A DNA stretch of 39,603 nucleotides from Actinobacteria bacterium UBA7398. GTDB lineage: Bacteria; Actinomycetota; Actinomycetes; Nanopelagicales; Nanopelagicaceae. The stretch covers positions 18,836 through 58,438 of the forward strand of contig DKNC01000067.1 in NCBI GenBank assembly GCA_002470135.1, in the 5' to 3' direction. The notes beneath the pieces were generated by a model. It did no database searches and was not told the DNA's origin. It saw nothing but the letters and a program-made list of their open reading frames with translations. Positions 31,602-39,528 of this stretch are shown here, piece after piece. A program made the translations under genes and the position numbers. Within the stretch, counting starts at the first letter, position 1. The number at the start of each line of letters is the position of its first letter.

Positions 31602-32411
31602 ATGGGTTCAGGTTTAATCTATCTAATCATTGTCGGGATGTGGATTTCCTATTTTCTGCCGAGATGGGTTTCAAACCACGAAGAAGTATCCGGTAAATCT
31701 GTTGAAAGATTTAAAAATAGCATGGCAGCAGTGGCTCATAGTTCTGGAGTTCCAACTGAAGTAGAACTTGCCATGGAAAATGAACACCAACTTTTGATGC
31801 GCAGAATTTCATTTACATCGCTATCAACGCTCCTAATAATTAGTGGAATTCTTTCCGTATTTAAATTGTTATCTCCAATTGCGATCTTGTTGCCAGTCTC
31901 TGGCTTAATTTTATTTGTGGTCCATGTACGCCGCCAAATATCTGCACTTAATCACGTGGCTCGCACCCAAAGAATTATTTCTAATAATTCAGATTCACCA
32001 TCATCAACAAATTATGCAGAATTAATAAACAATTCAAAAATTACCGTCGAACGTAGAATTCAAGATACTTCTCAATATGAAATAAGTGATCAATGGATCC
32101 CATTAGCAGATCGGGTTGAAAAGATTTCGCAAGAACTTTCTGGAATAACTTTGCTACCTAAAGGAAGTTCCCAAACCCGGGAAACTTGGGAACCACAGAA
32201 CGTGCCGCTCCCAACTTACGTCAGTGCACCTAAAGCAATCACTCCTAAACGTATTATCGATTTAACAATTCCAGGTGCATGGAGCGAAGAGCAAGAAAAA
32301 TTACGTGCAGTACTAGATGCAGTAGCACCTACAAGAGATCAAATATTCGATCAAGAACTTGCTGATCAAGCAGCCGAAGCGCTACGTGCGAACCGCGCTG
32401 CCAACGAATAA
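31602..32411 (+). CDS. GlpR/SepX-like divisome membrane protein
   Basis: This 269-residue protein begins MGSGLIYLIIVGMWISYFLPRWVS, a membrane segment with a following basic stretch that is characteristic of the actinobacterial family called GlpR in Corynebacterium and SepX in Streptomyces. Two more helices (about residues 71-88 and 91-108) follow, then a 160-residue hydrophilic and probably disordered cytoplasmic tail with a possible partner-binding stretch near IIDLTIPGAWSEEQEKLR. The identity rests on the N-terminus, topology and gene order after MoeA-like and RimJ; I had no alignment. In Corynebacterium this protein is the membrane receptor for Glp. A TATCTT hexamer lies eight bases before the start. 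It converges on pmt with six bases between. Confidence 0.72.
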   Translation: MGSGLIYLIIVGMWISYFLPRWVSNHEEVSGKSVERFKNSMAAVAHSSGVPTEVELAMENEHQLLMRRISFTSLSTLLIISGILSVFKLLSPIAILLPVSGLILFVVHVRRQISALNHVARTQRIISNNSDSPSSTNYAELINNSKITVERRIQDTSQYEISDQWIPLADRVEKISQELSGITLLPKGSSQTRETWEPQNVPLPTYVSAPKAITPKRIIDLTIPGAWSEEQEKLRAVLDAVAPTRDQIFDQELADQAAEALRANRAANE

Positions 32412-32417
32412 AAATAT

Positions 32418-33701
32418 TTAAATCCAGCTGTTAAACCACATTCTGGCGTGCCAATCATCATAAGTAGTAATTGTTGCTACAAATACTGGAAAGAAATAGA
32501 GAAAGCAAAGCGCAACTGCAACATGGAGCCCGATTAAAGCCGTTTTTCTAGCCTTATAAGTCAGAGGATCTTCTAATAGCTTGGCAAAGCAGTAAATGAG
32601 AGCCAAAATTAGAAAGGGTTCAAAGACCACTGCATAAAACGAAAATACAGTTCGCTTTTGAAAGAAGAACCAAGGTAAATAACCCGCTGCTATGCCAGCC
32701 AATATTAGCCCAGCTAATTTTTCGCGACGGCTAACAAAATATCCAAAAGTTACAAATAACGCAGCAGCGCCGAGCCACCAAAGCAAGGGCGTGCCAAGTG
32801 CGACAACTTCTTGGGCGCATGATGAACTTCCACAAGTATTTGGTGATTGGTAATAGAAAGATGTTGGTCGTCCAAGTATTAACCAACTCCATGGGTTTGC
32901 TGAATATGAATGTGCTTCGGTTAATCCAGTGTGAAAATTTAACATCTCGGCGTGATAGTGCCAGAGTGAACGTATTGGTGCTGGAATAAATGAAAATAAT
33001 CCGCCGCGTTCATCAGCCCATTGCCGATCCCATCCGCGTTTTGAAAAAATCCAACCACTCCATGAAAAAATATAGATTAGCGAAGGTATAAAAAATAATT
33101 GGGTAATCCGTTTTAAAATTTTGTTTACGTTCCTATTTTTAATTTCAAAGAAGAGCGCAATTGCTAATAGCGTCAGTAAATAGTAGATACCACTCCATTT
33201 TGCGCCAATCGCTAGCCCTAATGTAATTCCGGTCCACCAGTATTTTTCTCTAATAAAAGTAAAAAACGCCAACAGAACAAAGAACATCAGATAAATATCT
33301 AATAGCGCGGTCCGAGAGAGCACTAGGTGTAATCCATCCAGCGCCATCATTGCTGCGGCGCTTGTGGCTAAGAAAATTGAATTAAAAAGTTGCTTAGCGA
33401 TTAAATAGATTAAGGCAATAGAGAGCGTGCCGAGAAGCGCACCCATAAATCGCCAGCCGAATTCATTATCTCCAAATAATTTAATCCCGATTGAAATCAT
33501 CCATTTTCCGATTGGAGGATGCACAATAAATTCTGGTGATGTTTTATCGACTTCGACGCCATACTTCAAATAATCCTTTGCGCCATCAACGTAATAAACT
33601 TCATCAAAAACGTATCCTTTTGGCGTTGCTAGATTCCAGAACCTAGTTATCGCGGCAAATAGCGTGATCGTAATTAAGGTGAATTGTTCGCGCACTCGCA
33701 T
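32418..33701 (-). CDS. Polyprenol-phosphate-mannose protein O-mannosyltransferase Pmt
   Basis: This GT39-family membrane enzyme transfers mannose from polyprenyl-phosphate-mannose to exported proteins. The 427-residue product has about ten helices. The acidic catalytic motif FDEVYYVDGAKDYLKYG lies in the first extracytoplasmic loop, followed by FIVHPPIGKWMISIG and FGWRFMGALLGT. DGLHLVLSRTALLDIYLMFF and AIGAKWSGIYYLL are typical of bacterial Pmt. It is somewhat shorter than most actinobacterial versions (about 500 residues), mainly in the extracytoplasmic loops. Gene order next to rsmI, divergently, is as in Mycobacterium (Rv1002c, Rv1003). The starts of pmt and rsmI are only 14 bases apart. 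Confidence 0.93.
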   Translation of the reverse strand: MRVREQFTLITITLFAAITRFWNLATPKGYVFDEVYYVDGAKDYLKYGVEVDKTSPEFIVHPPIGKWMISIGIKLFGDNEFGWRFMGALLGTLSIALIYLIAKQLFNSIFLATSAAAMMALDGLHLVLSRTALLDIYLMFFVLLAFFTFIREKYWWTGITLGLAIGAKWSGIYYLLTLLAIALFFEIKNRNVNKILKRITQLFFIPSLIYIFSWSGWIFSKRGWDRQWADERGGLFSFIPAPIRSLWHYHAEMLNFHTGLTEAHSYSANPWSWLILGRPTSFYYQSPNTCGSSSCAQEVVALGTPLLWWLGAAALFVTFGYFVSRREKLAGLILAGIAAGYLPWFFFQKRTVFSFYAVVFEPFLILALIYCFAKLLEDPLTYKARKTALIGLHVAVALCFLYFFPVFVATITTYDDWHARMWFNSWI

Positions 33702-33703
33702 GA

Positions 33704-33713
33704 CACAATTAGA
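33704..33713. promoter_or_regulatory. Overlapping divergent -10 boxes (pmt and rsmI)
   Basis: The plus-strand hexamer CACAAT (33704-33709) ends six bases before the rsmI ATG. The minus-strand hexamer TCTAAT (33713-33708) ends six bases before the pmt ATG and matches TATAAT at five of six bases. The 14-base gap leaves no room for leaders. Confidence 0.4.
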
Positions 33714-33715
33714 GC

Positions 33716-34558
33716 ATGGCGAACCTGATTTTGGCAGCAGTCCCGTTGGGAAATCCCGGAGATGCTTCTAAAAGATTAATCGAAGCGCTACTTTCCGCAC
33801 GAGTAATTGCTGCAGAAGATTCCCGAAAACTTTCCCGATTATGTAAAGACTTAGGGATTACTCATACCGCGCGGGTCATTTCATTTTTCGAAGGAAATGA
33901 AAGCGAGCGTGTTGTTGAGTTACTTGAAATATTAAAAAGTGGAATTGATGTTTTAGTAGTAACCGATGCCGGTATGCCAAGCGTAAGCGACCCCGGATAT
34001 AGGTTGGTGCGGGTCGCAATTGATAATGAAATAGGTGTAAAAGTTTTGCCGGGACCAAGCGCCGTTCTAACTGCGTTAGCTATTTCCGGACTACCGACGG
34101 ATCGCTTCTGTTTTGAAGGCTTTGCACCGCGAACATCTGGTGCTCGAGATACTTGGTTTCAGAAACTTGCGGAAGAAGAACGAACGATTGTGTTTTTTGA
34201 AGCGCCACATCGGTTGCACGAATCTTTAATTGCAGCAGCAGGTGCGTTAGGTAGTGATCGCGATGCCGTTATTTGTAGAGAACTTACCAAAACTTACGAA
34301 GAAATTGTTCGTGGAAAACTTGACCAATTAATTGTATGGGCTAGTGAAAAAGAAATACTTGGTGAAATAACGCTAGTAATTGCTGGATTTAATCCAAGTA
34401 GCCGTGAATTTGTCCCAGCTGAGATCATTGCAAAAGTTTTAGCGAAAGAGAGCGCGGGTGAGCTGCGAAAATCTGCAATTCAAGCAGTCGCACAAGAGTT
34501 ACATCTACCCAAGCGCGAAGTTTTTGACCTGATGGTGAAATATAAAAACGAATCCTGA
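33716..34558 (+). CDS. rsmI: 16S rRNA (cytidine-1402-2'-O)-methyltransferase RsmI
   Basis: This SAM-dependent enzyme methylates the ribose of C1402 in the decoding centre of 16S rRNA. The 280-residue length is normal. It has PLGNPGDASKRLIEALLSARVIAAEDSRK at the N-terminus, VTDAGMPSVSDPGYRLVRVA, VLPGPSAVLTALAISGLP and FFEAPHRL, all typical of the tetrapyrrole-methylase-fold RsmI group. It opens a rightward run of RNA and isoprenoid housekeeping genes (rsmI, metG, tatD, rsmA, ispE), the same order I recall in Mycobacterium. Confidence 0.96.
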   Translation: MANLILAAVPLGNPGDASKRLIEALLSARVIAAEDSRKLSRLCKDLGITHTARVISFFEGNESERVVELLEILKSGIDVLVVTDAGMPSVSDPGYRLVRVAIDNEIGVKVLPGPSAVLTALAISGLPTDRFCFEGFAPRTSGARDTWFQKLAEEERTIVFFEAPHRLHESLIAAAGALGSDRDAVICRELTKTYEEIVRGKLDQLIVWASEKEILGEITLVIAGFNPSSREFVPAEIIAKVLAKESAGELRKSAIQAVAQELHLPKREVFDLMVKYKNES

Positions 34559-34559
34559 T

Positions 34560-34565
34560 TAGAAT
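34560..34565 (+). promoter_or_regulatory. Putative -10 box TAGAAT of metG
   Basis: TAGAAT lies six bases before the ATG at 34572, immediately after the rsmI stop codon. The in-frame ATG at 34566 would sit directly on the hexamer, so a leaderless transcript would start translation at 34572. Confidence 0.45.
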
Positions 34566-34571
34566 ATGCAA

Positions 34572-36146
34572 ATGTCCGCCAGCGCCGAAAAGTCGTTCTA
34601 TCTAACGACTCCAATTTATTATGTAAACGATGCGCCACATATCGGTCATGCCTACACAACGGTGGCGGGTGATGTACTTACTCGTTGGCATAGACAACGG
34701 GGCGAAAGCGTATGGTTCCTAACCGGAACTGATGAGCATGGTCAGAAAGTTATGCGGACTGCCGAAGCTAACAATGTAAAGCCACAAGATTGGTGTGATC
34801 GGTTAGTAAAAGAAGCTTGGATACCAAATTGGAAAGCGCTTCACATCGCAAACGATGATTTCATTAGAACTACCGAAGAACGACATGAAGTTAGAGTGCA
34901 ACGCTTTCTACAGGGACTGATGGAAGCTGGGTTCATTTATGAAGCTAAATATGAGGGCCCTTATTGCGTAGGTTGTGAGGAATTTAAATTACCTGGTGAT
35001 TTAATCGAAGGAAAATGTCCAATTCATTCCAAACCAGTTGAAATGTTAAGCGAGACTAATTGGTTCTTTAAGCTCTCCGCATTTGTCACACCACTTTTGG
35101 AGCGCTACAAGAATCATCCTGAAACTTGCGAGCCGACCTCAGCCCGAAACGAAGTAATCGCATTCCTTGAAGGCGGCGTAACTGATTTATCAATATCTCG
35201 TTCCACATTTGATTGGGGAATTCAAGTTCCTTGGGACAAGTCGCAAGTTGTCTATGTTTGGTTTGATGCGCTATTAAATTACGCAACTGCGGTTGGATTG
35301 GGCGATCCCGCAGATTCAGTTGGCGGAAAACAATTTGCAAAAACTTGGCCCGCAGATGTCCATTTGGTCGGAAAAGATATTCTCCGATTCCACGCCGTAA
35401 TTTGGCCAGCGATGTTGATGGCAGCAGGGCTACAACCGCCTAAGAAAGTTTTTGCTCACGGATGGCTTTTAGTAGGTGGCGAAAAAATGAGCAAGAGCAA
35501 ATTAACTGGAATCGCGCCAAGTGACATCACTGATCATTTTGGTGTGGATGCATTCCGTTACTACTTCTTACGTGCAATTCCATTTGGCAGTGATGGATCT
35601 TTCTCTTGGGAAGATATGTCAGCTCGATATACCAGCGAATTAGCTAATGATTTTGGCAATCTAGCCTCTCGTTTAGCCGCAATGGTTGAGAAATATTGTG
35701 CTGGTGTATTGCCGGCAATTGCAAAAGAACCAACACTTGAAGATGCGCTAACTAAAACTGTAATTACCGCGGATAACGCAATTTGTGCGTTAGATTTTCA
35801 AAGTGGAATTAGCGCCATCTTGGATTTTTGCAAGCGAGTAAATGGTTATGTAACTGAGAAAGAGCCATGGATATTGGCTAAAGATGATTTGCGCCGTAGC
35901 GAGTTAGAAGCTGTGTTGTATAACACCGCCGAATCGCTACGAGCGCTTGCTGTATTACTCCATCCGATAATGCCAATTTCTACTGAAGCGCTTTGGGTTT
36001 CACTCGGCGCAGAAAGTACGCTTGGAAAATTATCAGAACAAAAAATTGGCGAAGTTTCTAATTGGGGCCAACTAAAACCTGGCACGACAATTTCAAAGGG
36101 AGCAATTCTCTTCCCGCGATTACCAGATGTAGAAACAAATGGCTGA
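34572..36146 (+). CDS. metG: Methionyl-tRNA synthetase
   Basis: This class I synthetase charges tRNA-Met, including the initiator. It has APHIGHAY (the HIGH motif), the zinc-knuckle region CVGCEEFKLPGDLIEGKCPIH, TDEHGQK and GEKMSKSKLTG (the KMSKS motif). The anticodon-binding helical domain is complete and there is no C-terminal tRNA-binding dimerisation domain, which is the usual form in actinobacteria. I use the ATG at 34572 (524 residues); the ATG at 34566 would add Met-Gln and cannot be excluded. Its last eight bases overlap the tatD start (ATGGCTGA). Confidence 0.97.
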   Translation: MSASAEKSFYLTTPIYYVNDAPHIGHAYTTVAGDVLTRWHRQRGESVWFLTGTDEHGQKVMRTAEANNVKPQDWCDRLVKEAWIPNWKALHIANDDFIRTTEERHEVRVQRFLQGLMEAGFIYEAKYEGPYCVGCEEFKLPGDLIEGKCPIHSKPVEMLSETNWFFKLSAFVTPLLERYKNHPETCEPTSARNEVIAFLEGGVTDLSISRSTFDWGIQVPWDKSQVVYVWFDALLNYATAVGLGDPADSVGGKQFAKTWPADVHLVGKDILRFHAVIWPAMLMAAGLQPPKKVFAHGWLLVGGEKMSKSKLTGIAPSDITDHFGVDAFRYYFLRAIPFGSDGSFSWEDMSARYTSELANDFGNLASRLAAMVEKYCAGVLPAIAKEPTLEDALTKTVITADNAICALDFQSGISAILDFCKRVNGYVTEKEPWILAKDDLRRSELEAVLYNTAESLRALAVLLHPIMPISTEALWVSLGAESTLGKLSEQKIGEVSNWGQLKPGTTISKGAILFPRLPDVETNG

Positions 36147-36999
36147 CCGGCACAATCGCGATATCGATAGACCATCCGCGAAGCTGCCGGAACCGCTCGG
36201 AGTAACTTGCGTAGATTCACACGCCCACTTGGAATTGATTGATCAGGGTAAAGCCGCAACTGACCCAAGCATCGGTGAAGTATTAGCGCTTGCAAAGAGC
36301 GTTGGGATTGATCGAGTTGTTCAAGTTGGTTATTCAGCAGAGCAATCTAAATGGTCGGTCGAGTGTGCAGAATTTTGGAGCGATACCGTTTTGGCAGCAG
36401 TTGCTCTTCACCCAAACGAAGCACCAGTTGTTTCAGATTTAGAAGCCGATTTAAAAATTATCGATGAATTAGCAGGACGAGAACGAGTTCGCGCTATTGG
36501 TGAAACCGGTTTGGATTTCTTTCGAACGCCGCCAGAACTTCGCGACCTCCAGAAATACTCATTTCGCAGACATATCGAGATAGCGAAACGCCATAAAAAA
36601 GCATTGGTAATTCATGATCGCGATTCCCATCGGGAAGTTTTAGATGTACTAAAAGAAGAAGGTGCTCCGGAATTAACGGTTTTTCATTGCTATTCCGGGG
36701 ATACAGAAATGGCGCGCGAATGTATCGAGAACGGTTATTACTTATCGTTTGCAGGAACAGTTACCTTTAAAAACGCACCAGAGCTTCGCGAATCTGCAAA
36801 ATTAGTACCCGCAAATTTAATTTTAGTTGAAACCGACTCACCTTTCTTAGCTCCGATGCCAAATCGTGGCGCTCTAAATACGCCCGCACAGATTCCAAAT
36901 ACGCTACGAGCGCTAGCGCGCGAACGAGACCAAGGTTCAGATGAACTCGCTGGAATTATCAGTGCGAATTCCGAACGAGTTTTCGGCGCTTTTCGGTAA
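36139..36999 (+). CDS. tatD: TatD family metal-dependent DNase
   Basis: This 286-residue TIM-barrel hydrolase is linked to 3'-5' exonuclease activity and oxidative DNA damage repair. Metal ligands are visible in DSHAHLE, GETGLDFF, VIHDRDSHRE, FHCYSGD and ETDSPFLAP. About 22 extra residues precede the conserved core. It overlaps metG at its start and rsmA at its end (TAATG, last base of the stop codon shared), so the group is translationally coupled. Confidence 0.95.
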   Translation: MADRHNRDIDRPSAKLPEPLGVTCVDSHAHLELIDQGKAATDPSIGEVLALAKSVGIDRVVQVGYSAEQSKWSVECAEFWSDTVLAAVALHPNEAPVVSDLEADLKIIDELAGRERVRAIGETGLDFFRTPPELRDLQKYSFRRHIEIAKRHKKALVIHDRDSHREVLDVLKEEGAPELTVFHCYSGDTEMARECIENGYYLSFAGTVTFKNAPELRESAKLVPANLILVETDSPFLAPMPNRGALNTPAQIPNTLRALARERDQGSDELAGIISANSERVFGAFR

Positions 37000-37850
37000 T
37001 GGCTAATGAGATCGCGCTACTTGGCGCTACCGAAATTCGTGAAATTGCGAGCAGGTTAGAGCTGCGTCCTGCAAAATCTATGGGGCAGAACTTCGTCATT
37101 GATGGAAATAGTTGTCAGAAAATAGTCCGGGTAGCTGGCGTAACTTCAGATGATTTAGTTCTGGAGATTGGCCCAGGTTTAGGTTCGCTCTCGCTTGCGA
37201 TTTTGCAAGCCGGCGCAAAATTAGTGGCGGTTGAGATTGATAATCGACTCGCTAATGAGTTAGCAAATACTTTACGCTCGCATAATTGCGTTGCTGATAC
37301 TTTTACCGTAATAAACAAAGATGCGCTCGCAGTGGATGAACTTGGCGAATTTCCAACAAAATTAGTTGCAAACTTGCCGTATAACATTTCCGTACCAGTT
37401 CTATTACATATCTTGGCGAAGTTTCCAAGCATCACTAGCGGGGTAGTAATGGTACAAACTGAAGTTGCCGAACGATTAGCCGCTAAATCTGGAAGTAAAA
37501 TATATGGAATCCCAAGTGCGAAAGCGGCATGGTGGGCTGATTTGTCACTAGGCGGCACAATTTCTCGATCGGTATTTTGGCCAGTTCCAAATGTTGATTC
37601 AAGTTTAGTTAAATTTAATCGCCACCAGCCGCTGGGCAGCGAGGTCGAACGGAACCTAACATTTACAGTAATCGACCAAGCTTTCAGTCAGCGCCGAAAA
37701 ATGCTTCGTTCAGTTTTAGCAGATCTCTGTGGGGGCAATAGCCAAGCCGAATCTATTCTTACTGCAATTGGGATAGACCCAACGCTCCGTGGTGAATCGC
37801 TAACAATTCATGATTTCCTAAAAATAGCTATCGCTTTAGCAAAGAAATAA
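36999..37850 (+). CDS. rsmA: 16S rRNA dimethyladenosine transferase RsmA (KsgA)
   Basis: This SAM-dependent enzyme dimethylates two adjacent adenines near the 3' end of 16S rRNA during 30S maturation. The 283-residue protein shows LRPAKSMGQNFVID, the SAM motif VLEIGPGLGSLSLAI, VAVEID and the catalytic NLPYNISVPVL, and ends with the basic C-terminal domain (FSQRRKMLRSVL). In many actinobacteria an rpfB gene lies between tatD and rsmA; here they overlap by one base, so rpfB is absent from this locus. Confidence 0.97.
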   Translation: MANEIALLGATEIREIASRLELRPAKSMGQNFVIDGNSCQKIVRVAGVTSDDLVLEIGPGLGSLSLAILQAGAKLVAVEIDNRLANELANTLRSHNCVADTFTVINKDALAVDELGEFPTKLVANLPYNISVPVLLHILAKFPSITSGVVMVQTEVAERLAAKSGSKIYGIPSAKAAWWADLSLGGTISRSVFWPVPNVDSSLVKFNRHQPLGSEVERNLTFTVIDQAFSQRRKMLRSVLADLCGGNSQAESILTAIGIDPTLRGESLTIHDFLKIAIALAKK

Positions 37851-37878
37851 TTCAAGATTACTAATAGGCTTTCGTTTC

Positions 37879-38796
37879 ATGAATACCGGTGTGGTTGTCA
37901 GGGTCCCAGGAAAAATAAACCTGCAACTATCAGTTGGCCCACTTGAAAAAACTGGGTTTCATGAAGTCGCGACGGTTTTTCAAGCAGTTTCACTTTTTGA
38001 TGATGTAATCGTTAAGAGTGGTCCACCAAATGGTGGAATTGAAATAAAAATTTCAGGTGAAAATACTGACCATATTCCAGTAAATCAAAACAATTTAGCT
38101 TATAAAGCTGCAGAATTAATGGCTAAGAAATATAAAGTTTCTGCTGATTTAGCGATTCACTTAAAGAAAAATATCCCAGTTGCCGGTGGTATGGCCGGTG
38201 GCAGCGCGAATGCTGCCGGAGTCATTGTTGGGATTGATGCCATATATAACTTAGGTTTAAAACGTGATGATATGGAGAAAGTTGGGCGCGAAATTGGTAG
38301 CGATGTACCGTTCGCGATTTCTGGTGGGATTGCAATCGGTACTGGCAAAGGTGACCAGATAACGCCAGCGCTCTCTCGCGGTAATTATCACTGGGTTTTA
38401 GCGCTATCTGCTTCGGGGCTTTCAACCCCAGCTGTCTACAACGAATGCGATCGATTGCGCGAAGGAATGAGCATCATCGCGCCGAGCGTTAGTGAACCGT
38501 TAATGCAAGCACTTCGCTCTGGCGACGCTAAAGAATTGGGTAAAACGCTAAGCAATGATTTACAAGCTGCAGCGTGTTCGCTCCGACCAGCGCTTCGATT
38601 AATTCTTGATGTAGGTATGGATTATGGCGCGCTAGGTGGTTTAGTTTCGGGTTCTGGACCAACGGTTGCATTCTTAGCTGAGGATGAAGAACACTCCCTT
38701 GATTTGATTGTCGCGTTAAAAACTAGCGGCGTTGTTGGAAATGTTTTGCATGTTGGCGGCCCAGTTCATGGAGCACGAGTAATCGAAACACTTTAG
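37879..38796 (+). CDS. ispE: 4-diphosphocytidyl-2-C-methyl-D-erythritol kinase IspE
   Basis: This GHMP-family kinase phosphorylates CDP-methylerythritol in the MEP isoprenoid pathway. The 305-residue protein has VRVPGKINLQLSVGP at the N-terminus, the ATP-binding loop PVAGGMAGGSANAAG and the C-terminal GGLVSGSGPTVAFLA. It is 28 bases after rsmA, with TAGGCT eight bases before the ATG, which may give it its own leaderless promoter. Its stop codon directly abuts that of the convergent TetR gene. Confidence 0.96.
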   Translation: MNTGVVVRVPGKINLQLSVGPLEKTGFHEVATVFQAVSLFDDVIVKSGPPNGGIEIKISGENTDHIPVNQNNLAYKAAELMAKKYKVSADLAIHLKKNIPVAGGMAGGSANAAGVIVGIDAIYNLGLKRDDMEKVGREIGSDVPFAISGGIAIGTGKGDQITPALSRGNYHWVLALSASGLSTPAVYNECDRLREGMSIIAPSVSEPLMQALRSGDAKELGKTLSNDLQAAACSLRPALRLILDVGMDYGALGGLVSGSGPTVAFLAEDEEHSLDLIVALKTSGVVGNVLHVGGPVHGARVIETL

Positions 38797-39450
38797 CTAT
38801 TTCTTCTTGGTAACTTTCTTTTCTTTCTTTAATTTTTTTGAGCTAGACATTTCTGGTTTAGATTCCAAACTAGATAACCCATTCCAAGCTAAATTAACTA
38901 AGTGGGCTGCAACAACATCACGAGAGGGCCAGCGAGTATCTAGCCACCATTGCCCGGTAAGTGCGACCATCCCAACTAACATTTGGGAGTACATCGGCGC
39001 CATCTTCGGATCGAACCCACGGGCGGCAAATTCAGCGACAAAAATATTTTCTACTTCACTTGCGATATCGCTAATAAGTGTTGCAAAGGATCCAGATTGC
39101 GCGCCAACAGTTGAGTCACGCACCAATATTTGAAATCCATCGCTGCGAGTTTCAATATATGTAAGAAATGCAATCGCAGCTTGTTCGGCGCGCGCCCGAG
39201 GACGCCCAGTAGTTAGCGATGAGGTAATTAAAGTTAATAACGCCGCCATTTCGCGATCTACAACTACCGCATACAACCCTTCTTTGCCACCAAAATGTTC
39301 ATAAATAACCGGCTTAGAAACTTTGGCCGCGGCCGCGATTTCTTCAACGGTTGCACCTTCAACCCCTTTTTCGGCGAAAATTGCACGCGAGACTTCAATC
39401 AATTGCGAGCGGCGTTCCGCGCTACTCATCCGCTTACGTGGGGCGCTCAT
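38797..39450 (-). CDS. TetR family transcriptional regulator
   Basis: This 217-residue regulator has a standard N-terminal helix-turn-helix (AIFAEKGVEGATVEEIAAAAKVSKPVIYEHFGGKEGLY, about residues 23-60). The all-helical ligand domain ends in a strongly basic tail, KKLKKEKKVTKKK, which is unusual for the family and may add non-specific DNA contact. I recall a TetR gene at a similar distance after ispE in Mycobacterium. Targets and ligand are unknown. TAGCGT lies seven bases before the ATG on the minus strand and may be its -10 box. Confidence 0.92.
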   Translation of the reverse strand: MSAPRKRMSSAERRSQLIEVSRAIFAEKGVEGATVEEIAAAAKVSKPVIYEHFGGKEGLYAVVVDREMAALLTLITSSLTTGRPRARAEQAAIAFLTYIETRSDGFQILVRDSTVGAQSGSFATLISDIASEVENIFVAEFAARGFDPKMAPMYSQMLVGMVALTGQWWLDTRWPSRDVVAAHLVNLAWNGLSSLESKPEMSSSKKLKKEKKVTKKK

Positions 39451-39528
39451 AAGCCCAACGCTACGGGTTTCTACCGATATGCAGTAACTCTGGTCGTAAA
39501 TAGGAAAAAGATGCGAGAGAATACGGGT

